Part shown: in pieces, positions 62,430 to 64,000 of the stretch
Numbering within the stretch: position 1 is the first letter of the stretch
Layout of the letters: each line of letters begins with the position of its first letter
From: Verrucomicrobium spinosum DSM 4136 = JCM 18804
GTDB taxonomy: Bacteria; Verrucomicrobiota; Verrucomicrobiia; Verrucomicrobiales; Verrucomicrobiaceae
Direction of reading: 5' to 3'
DNA length: 64,000 bases
Assembly (NCBI RefSeq): GCF_000172155.1
Contig: NZ_ABIZ01000001.1
Location: forward strand, 4,249,105 to 4,313,104
The notes under the pieces: generated by a model
Databases searched by the model: none
The model's input: the letters and a program-made list of their open reading frames with translations, nothing else
What the model was told of the DNA's origin: nothing
Translations under genes and position numbers: made by a program

Positions 62430-63651
62430 GCGGGCTCCTATAGCGAATTACACTAACAATTGCATCTAAAATATCTTCCAGACGTGTCACCACATCCGCA
62501 GCCAGAAAGCGAAGCACAAAAAAGTCGTGTTTTTGCAGCAGCACATCCTTTCGCCTGTCGCGCCGATAGGCATCCGCATCGGCAAAATGATGGTACCCGT
62601 CGATCTCTATGGCCAGCCCAGCATCCACTGCCAGCAAATCCACTTCGGCCCGTTGGTTCCCGAAAGTCACCGCCAGCCGCTGATTCAGGCGGAACTTGCC
62701 CCGGGTTTTGGGTAATCGTTCCAGCACCTCAAAGAGAAAGGACTCGGCGGCGCTGCGAGCCTCGTCCCCCTCCCTCGCTGATTCCCCCTTCTCAGGTTCC
62801 GCCACAGCTTGCTTCGCCAGTATTTGCAGTTGGGCAAGCTCTGACGACGACAGTTCACCGCCCTCGCGAGCGACGAATTCCAACGCCCGTCTAAGTCCAT
62901 TCTCTCTCCATGTGGCGCCCTCTGCAGCGGTGCAACTCGACCCTCGTTGGCCGGCTGCACTCGCCACCGCCACCAGTCCCTCACGCAAAAGAACTTCCCA
63001 GCGGGTAGCAATCTCACAAGCAGCCAGCGCAGCCACCTGCATTTCGCCCAGCGTCACAGCGACCGGAAGATGCGGCACGACTTCCGCAAACCGGCACAAT
63101 GCCTGCACATCCGCCGCCGCCACCTCCGTTCTTCCACTCTGCGGCAGCAGGAGCACGGCGGGCAACTTTTCAGAAGGCATGAGGCGGCCGAAGATCTTGA
63201 CGCAGGTCTCCAGGTCCCCGGTCAAGCGCAACACTTCACTCAGGAGATGCTCTGACTTCTGGGGACCCACACCATGGCGAAGGATGGTTTTGCAAACCTG
63301 CCGTTCGATTTCGTCCAGTTTCCCTGCGGTCACCCGGTCCAGAAACAGCCCCAACTCCATTTCCGTCTTATCCGCTAGAGCGGACGCCATCTGCTCCAGG
63401 TCGTCTCCCTTCAGTTGGGCCACGAAGGCTATGCACAACGGCAGAAGATAAGGCAGGTCCAGCAGGCAACCCACCCACTGGGCGGCCACCCGGCCTTCCT
63501 CAAAAGAATCGATGCAGACCACCGGCCGCCCGACACGCCGCCATGAAACAATCCACTGCTGATGTGCCTCCCGCACCCCTCCATGAAGCGCTGAAACCAT
63601 GGGTACGCCCTGGACTCTCCGCTTTTGGTGCAACTGAATTATTTGATCCAT
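62410..63651 (-). CDS. protein with C-terminal Vsr/DUF559-type nuclease domain
   Basis: 413 residues. The N-terminal 300 residues have no recognised domain. The C-terminal 110 residues are a PD-(D/E)XK-like nuclease of the Vsr/DUF559 type: an AESFLFEVL helix with E303, FRLNQRLAVTF, AEVDLLAVDAGLAIEIDGYHH with D338, E349 and D351, and AYRRDRRKDVLLQKHDFFVLRF. This motif order is typical of this endonuclease family. It is the first gene of the cassette, with an in-frame alternative start at 63600, and is followed by a 20-base overlap with the middle gene. The 349 bases upstream to the right edge hold no clear gene. Confidence 0.78.
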   Translation of the reverse strand: MDQIIQLHQKRRVQGVPMVSALHGGVREAHQQWIVSWRRVGRPVVCIDSFEEGRVAAQWVGCLLDLPYLLPLCIAFVAQLKGDDLEQMASALADKTEMELGLFLDRVTAGKLDEIERQVCKTILRHGVGPQKSEHLLSEVLRLTGDLETCVKIFGRLMPSEKLPAVLLLPQSGRTEVAAADVQALCRFAEVVPHLPVAVTLGEMQVAALAACEIATRWEVLLREGLVAVASAAGQRGSSCTAAEGATWRENGLRRALEFVAREGGELSSSELAQLQILAKQAVAEPEKGESAREGDEARSAAESFLFEVLERLPKTRGKFRLNQRLAVTFGNQRAEVDLLAVDAGLAIEIDGYHHFADADAYRRDRRKDVLLQKHDFFVLRFLAADVVTRLEDILDAIVSVIRYRSPREPHES

Positions 63652-64000
63652 GTACAGTGAAAACTGCGAAAAAAACTGGCTCCAGGCACGAGGTCACCAG
63701 GTTCCCGATAGTTGGTTGAGTTCCTCTACCAAATAGCCGCCGAGTATTCAAGCAGGAGCAAGACCAAAATAGCTGAGAAAACGCCCTATCAAGCTATGCC
63801 CTCGCATGCACCCCGCGTAAGAGCGAAAGACCTCTGCAGCGTTGGCTGTAAATGGGGGGGGCACCGGACAATGCACCGCCCCACCAGACCATTCACTTGC
63901 CCACGTCACACTCGGTGCGCCCCAACGAGTGGGTGCGCCACCTCCACACCCTAGACAGGGTGTGACCTTTGATCGTCATTACCTCCCCGGATCAGCAAGG
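63652..64000. other. region upstream of the nuclease cassette, no gene seen
   Basis: Neither strand has a convincing coding frame; the longest minus-strand frame near the edge is only about 28 codons. A perfect 8-bp inverted repeat CACACCCT/AGGGTGTG (63945-63964, AGAC loop) lies near the edge and an eight-G run occurs around 63854-63861. The cassette promoter probably lies in this stretch. Confidence 0.45.

Noticed and set aside
63830-64000. Small minus-strand frame at the right edge with a GGGGAGG-like site
   Set aside because: Only about 28 codons and overlapping an inverted repeat; not supportable as a gene.
1-64000. tRNA or rRNA genes
   Set aside because: No cloverleaf-forming or rRNA-like conserved stretches were noticed on reading; a dedicated search was not possible.

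Overview
The window is about 64 kb of GC-rich, densely coding bacterial chromosome. Several gene families point to the phylum Verrucomicrobiota, most likely a relative of Verrucomicrobium or Prosthecobacter. These are a PVC-type membrane-bound dehydrogenase with HEAT repeats at the left edge, a gliding-type ABC module (GldA/GldF/GldG plus DUF4340), a complete MoxR/DUF58/Bat operon, and several Tat-exported oxidoreductase or sugar-isomerase proteins. The placement is inferred from protein families only. No rRNA, tRNA or CRISPR array was recognised.

Layout. 1-7.7 kb: a truncated PVC dehydrogenase, then a four-gene minus-strand Gld-type ABC operon. 8-15 kb: a TPR membrane protein, a cyclic-nucleotide-binding protein, a metallophosphoesterase, a methyltransferase, L-threonine aldolase back to back with an ADP-ribosylglycohydrolase, NrdR and a HIT protein. 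15-23.6 kb: CstA, a D-Ala-D-Ala dipeptidase, ObgE, an orphan DUF4096 protein, an ECF sigma factor, a polysaccharide deacetylase, a 58-residue protein with an almost ideal Shine-Dalgarno site, and an AI-2E family permease. 23.7-32 kb: a seven-gene plus-strand MoxR/DUF58/DUF4381/BatA/BatB-BatC/BatD/BatE operon. 32-41.6 kb: a thioesterase, a small membrane protein, a PaaK-like ligase, a LolD/FtsX-type ABC exporter, a polytopic membrane protein and an L,D-transpeptidase. 41.8-47.3 kb: sugar catabolism (an aldolase/dehydrogenase fusion, AraB and AraD), interrupted by an 18-bp minisatellite and a small SMR/EamA-like protein. 47.4-58.3 kb: FabF, a macro-domain protein, Tat-type sugar isomerase and FAD oxidoreductase, a CrtI-like oxidoreductase, an outer-membrane barrel candidate and several unrecognised exported proteins.

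58.3-63.7 kb: a compact three-gene minus-strand cassette. It encodes a protein with a C-terminal Vsr/DUF559-type nuclease domain, an unrecognised 298-residue protein, and a 1051-residue protein with two P-loop ATPase modules, the second HerA/DUF87-like. The overlapping and tightly spaced genes and the nuclease plus HerA-type motor resemble the architecture of anti-phage systems. No exact known system was recognised, so this is the best candidate here for an undescribed system; a defence role is an inference.

Functional themes are cell-envelope building and export (Gld, Lol/FtsX, L,D-transpeptidase, D,D-dipeptidase, deacetylase, Bat), pentose and deoxysugar catabolism, and ADP-ribose metabolism (ADP-ribosylglycohydrolase and macro domain).
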